From positions 1 to 5,062 of the forward strand of contig JAGHUY010000282.1 in assembly GCA_018064545.1 (NCBI GenBank): 5,062 nt of DNA. Direction: 5' to 3'. The notes under the pieces were generated by a model. That model was not told the DNA's origin and ran no database searches. It saw only the letters and a list, made by a program, of their open reading frames with translations. Position 1 is the first letter of the stretch, and each line of letters opens with the position of its first letter. A program made the translations under genes and the position numbers. The DNA comes from Candidatus Apopatosoma intestinale (lineage in GTDB: Bacteria; Bacillota; Clostridia; Oscillospirales; CAG-272). Shown here one piece after another: positions 4,329-5,062 of this stretch.

Positions 4329-4556
4329 TCAGAAGATGATAGAGAACCAGTTGCCGAGTTCGACAAACAGCTTGGAAAAGCCCCAGTCGAAAGCCGCAAG
4401 AAATGCTGCGAATACGATAATGCCGGAGAGAACCACAGCGGAATTCTTCCAAAGCTGTTTCGGCGTCGGCCAGATGAGCTTTTTGAATTCGCTACGGTAG
4501 TCTTTGAAGAATTTTCCGATTTTCTGGAAAAATCCTGCTTTTTTCTTATCAGCCAT
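4329..4556 (-). CDS. secE: Preprotein translocase subunit SecE
   Basis: 75 residues, the short single-span form typical of Firmicutes. SecE clamps SecY in the SecYEG channel of the cytoplasmic membrane. The amphipathic surface helix is at about 9-25 (FFQKIGKFFKDYRSEFK), followed by the family signature KKLIWPTPKQLWKNS at 25-39 and one membrane segment at about 38-58. Two ATG codons stand side by side at 4559 and 4556. The second is chosen because GGAGG then lies six bases upstream, against three for the first. The first ATG would add only one Met. The gene is 30 bases after rpmG in the same operon. Confidence 0.97.
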   Translation of the reverse strand: MADKKKAGFFQKIGKFFKDYRSEFKKLIWPTPKQLWKNSAVVLSGIIVFAAFLAAFDWGFSKLFVELGNWFSIIF

Positions 4557-4586
4557 CATGTTCCTCCTTGTTCAGCGTATCGCCGG

Positions 4587-4736
4587 TTACTTGGTTTCTC
4601 TGTGCAGAGTGTGCTTGCGGCAAAACTTGCAGTACTTGTTGAGTTCCAGTCTGTCGGGATCGTTTTTCTTGTTTTTCATTGTGTCGTAGTTTCTTTGCTT
4701 GCATTCGCTGCACGCGAGGGTGATCTTAACACGCAT
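4587..4736 (-). CDS. rpmG: 50S ribosomal protein L33 (zinc-binding form)
   Basis: 49 residues, starting [12 protein letters not shown] and ending KHTLHRETK, the full length of the family. L33 sits in the large subunit near the tRNA exit site. Two pairs of cysteines, CSEC at about 9-12 and CKFC at about 36-39, make this the zinc-binding C+ form. Bacteria with both forms switch to a cysteine-free copy under zinc limitation; whether this genome has one cannot be seen. The motif [16 protein letters not shown] is typical. AGGAGGT lies seven bases before the ATG. It is the first gene of the operon, downstream of a leader with a possible attenuator. Confidence 0.97.
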   Translation of the reverse strand: MRVKITLACSECKQRNYDTMKNKKNDPDRLELNKYCKFCRKHTLHRETK

Positions 4737-4923
4737 TTTCGGGACCTCCTGTTAAAAATTGACCTAAAAAAGAAATGCCTCTGTCCGGTGAAAACAGAGA
4801 CACGACAAAAGAGAGACGGTTGCAAAACAATCGTCATACTTTGTTCTTTTTGATCGGCCTTGTTTAGTACCTCCCTCGAATAAGAGCCGTGCCGAGGCAC
4901 ATAAAAATGCATCTTATGAGGTA
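4737..4923 (-). promoter_or_regulatory. Long structured 5' leader of the rpmG operon
   Basis: About 186 bases separate the predicted transcription start from rpmG. At the 5' end TACCTC (4923-4918) can pair with GAGGTA (4873-4868). Directly next to it ATAAGA (4917-4912) pairs with TCTTAT (4885-4880), leaving a six-base TCGAGG bulge on one side. Inside is the small hairpin GTGC-CTCG-GCAC (4900-4889). A middle hairpin pairs GACGATTG (4835-4828) with CAACCGTC (4822-4815), with one mismatch. A terminator closes the leader. This arrangement of a folded domain followed by a terminator is that of a transcription-attenuating leader. No T-box sequence and no tRNA were recognised. The ligand is unknown; a ribosomal protein would be the first guess. 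Confidence 0.65.
4765..4801 (-). terminator. Leader terminator (attenuator candidate) before rpmG
   Basis: GTCTCTGT (4801-4794) pairs with ACAGAGGC (4784-4777) around a nine-base loop, eight pairs with one wobble. ATTTCTTTTTT follows on the minus strand. It lies after the operon promoter and about 30 bases before the rpmG start codon, where a constitutive terminator would shut off essential genes. It is therefore probably conditional. Confidence 0.8.
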
Positions 4924-4928
4924 TGGAC

Positions 4929-4957
4929 ATGATACCATATTCCGCCGTGCTTGTCAA
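4929..4957 (-). promoter_or_regulatory. Main sigma-A promoter of the rpmG-rplA operon
   Basis: TTGACA (4957-4952) and TATCAT (4934-4929) are 17 bases apart on the minus strand. AT-rich tracts lie upstream of about 4970 and may act as an UP element. The expected start of transcription is near 4922. The rest of the sequence to the end of the window (4958-5062) holds only A/T runs and no gene that I can identify. Confidence 0.9.
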
Positions 4958-5062
4958 GGGAATCGCGCCATTATTTTATAAAAAAAGAAAACTTTTTTCG
5001 CCCCGATGATCTTTTTTTGCATAAACGGAGAAGGATCGGCTTTTTTGTGATACAATAAAAAA

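Noticed and set aside
3620..4339. 239-residue plus-strand frame opposite nusG and rplK
   Set aside because: It lies antisense to two clear housekeeping genes and runs through the structured gap between them, with no start signals.
4737..4923. T-box leader or tRNA upstream of secE
   Set aside because: The T-box sequence and a tRNA T-arm motif are both absent, and no cloverleaf could be drawn.
4676..4957. Minus-strand 93-residue frame across the rpmG leader, or a leader peptide within it
   Set aside because: It overlaps rpmG in another frame, covers the promoter and terminator, and none of its ATG codons has a good ribosome binding site. The GGGAGGT at 4875-4869 has no start codon at proper distance.
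5048..5056. Extended -10 (TGATACAAT) on the plus strand at the right edge
   Set aside because: No -35 match at suitable spacing, and the gene it would serve lies outside the window.

Overview
The window looks like chromosomal DNA from an endospore-forming Firmicute, most likely a member of the Clostridia. The evidence is a clear spoIIID gene, strong GGAGG ribosome binding sites, the rpmG-secE-nusG-rplK-rplA order of the Firmicutes ribosomal/transcription cluster, and a DUF4830-type protein next to a BlaI-family repressor. No phage, transposase or CRISPR signal was found.

Left part (1-1470): the tail of an unidentified gene ends at 126 and is followed by a terminator. A membrane-anchored DUF4830-like protein (244-717, +) meets a BlaI/MecI-family repressor (718-1113, -) tail to tail with no bases between their stop codons. 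Between blaI and a 31-residue membrane peptide gene (1331-1426, +) lies a divergent control region. It has two near-consensus sigma-A promoters that share an 11-base stretch at the -35, each with its own dyad over the -10, and a long terminator-like hairpin between them. A compact bidirectional terminator (1438-1470) ends both the peptide gene and spoIIID, whose stop codon lies inside the stem.

Middle part (1461-2533): spoIIID (-) encodes the mother-cell sporulation regulator. The roughly 815 bases between it and rplA contain no gene. Most of that gap is three head-to-tail copies of a 217-255 base structured unit. Each has a nearly invariant core of about 117-119 bases that can fold on itself, then two hairpins whose arm sequences differ between copies while pairing is kept. 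This array is the most unusual thing in the window. One of its hairpins is also the likely rplA terminator.

Right part (2534-5062): one minus-strand operon reads rpmG, secE, nusG, rplK, rplA (L33, SecE, NusG, L11, L1). It starts at a strong promoter (4929-4957). A leader of about 186 bases carries a 5' helical domain and a complete intrinsic terminator before rpmG, which suggests transcription attenuation. A second structured segment between nusG and rplK is a candidate L1 feedback site. The rplJ-rplL-rpoB-rpoC genes that commonly follow rplA in Firmicutes are not adjacent here; the repeat array and spoIIID take their place.
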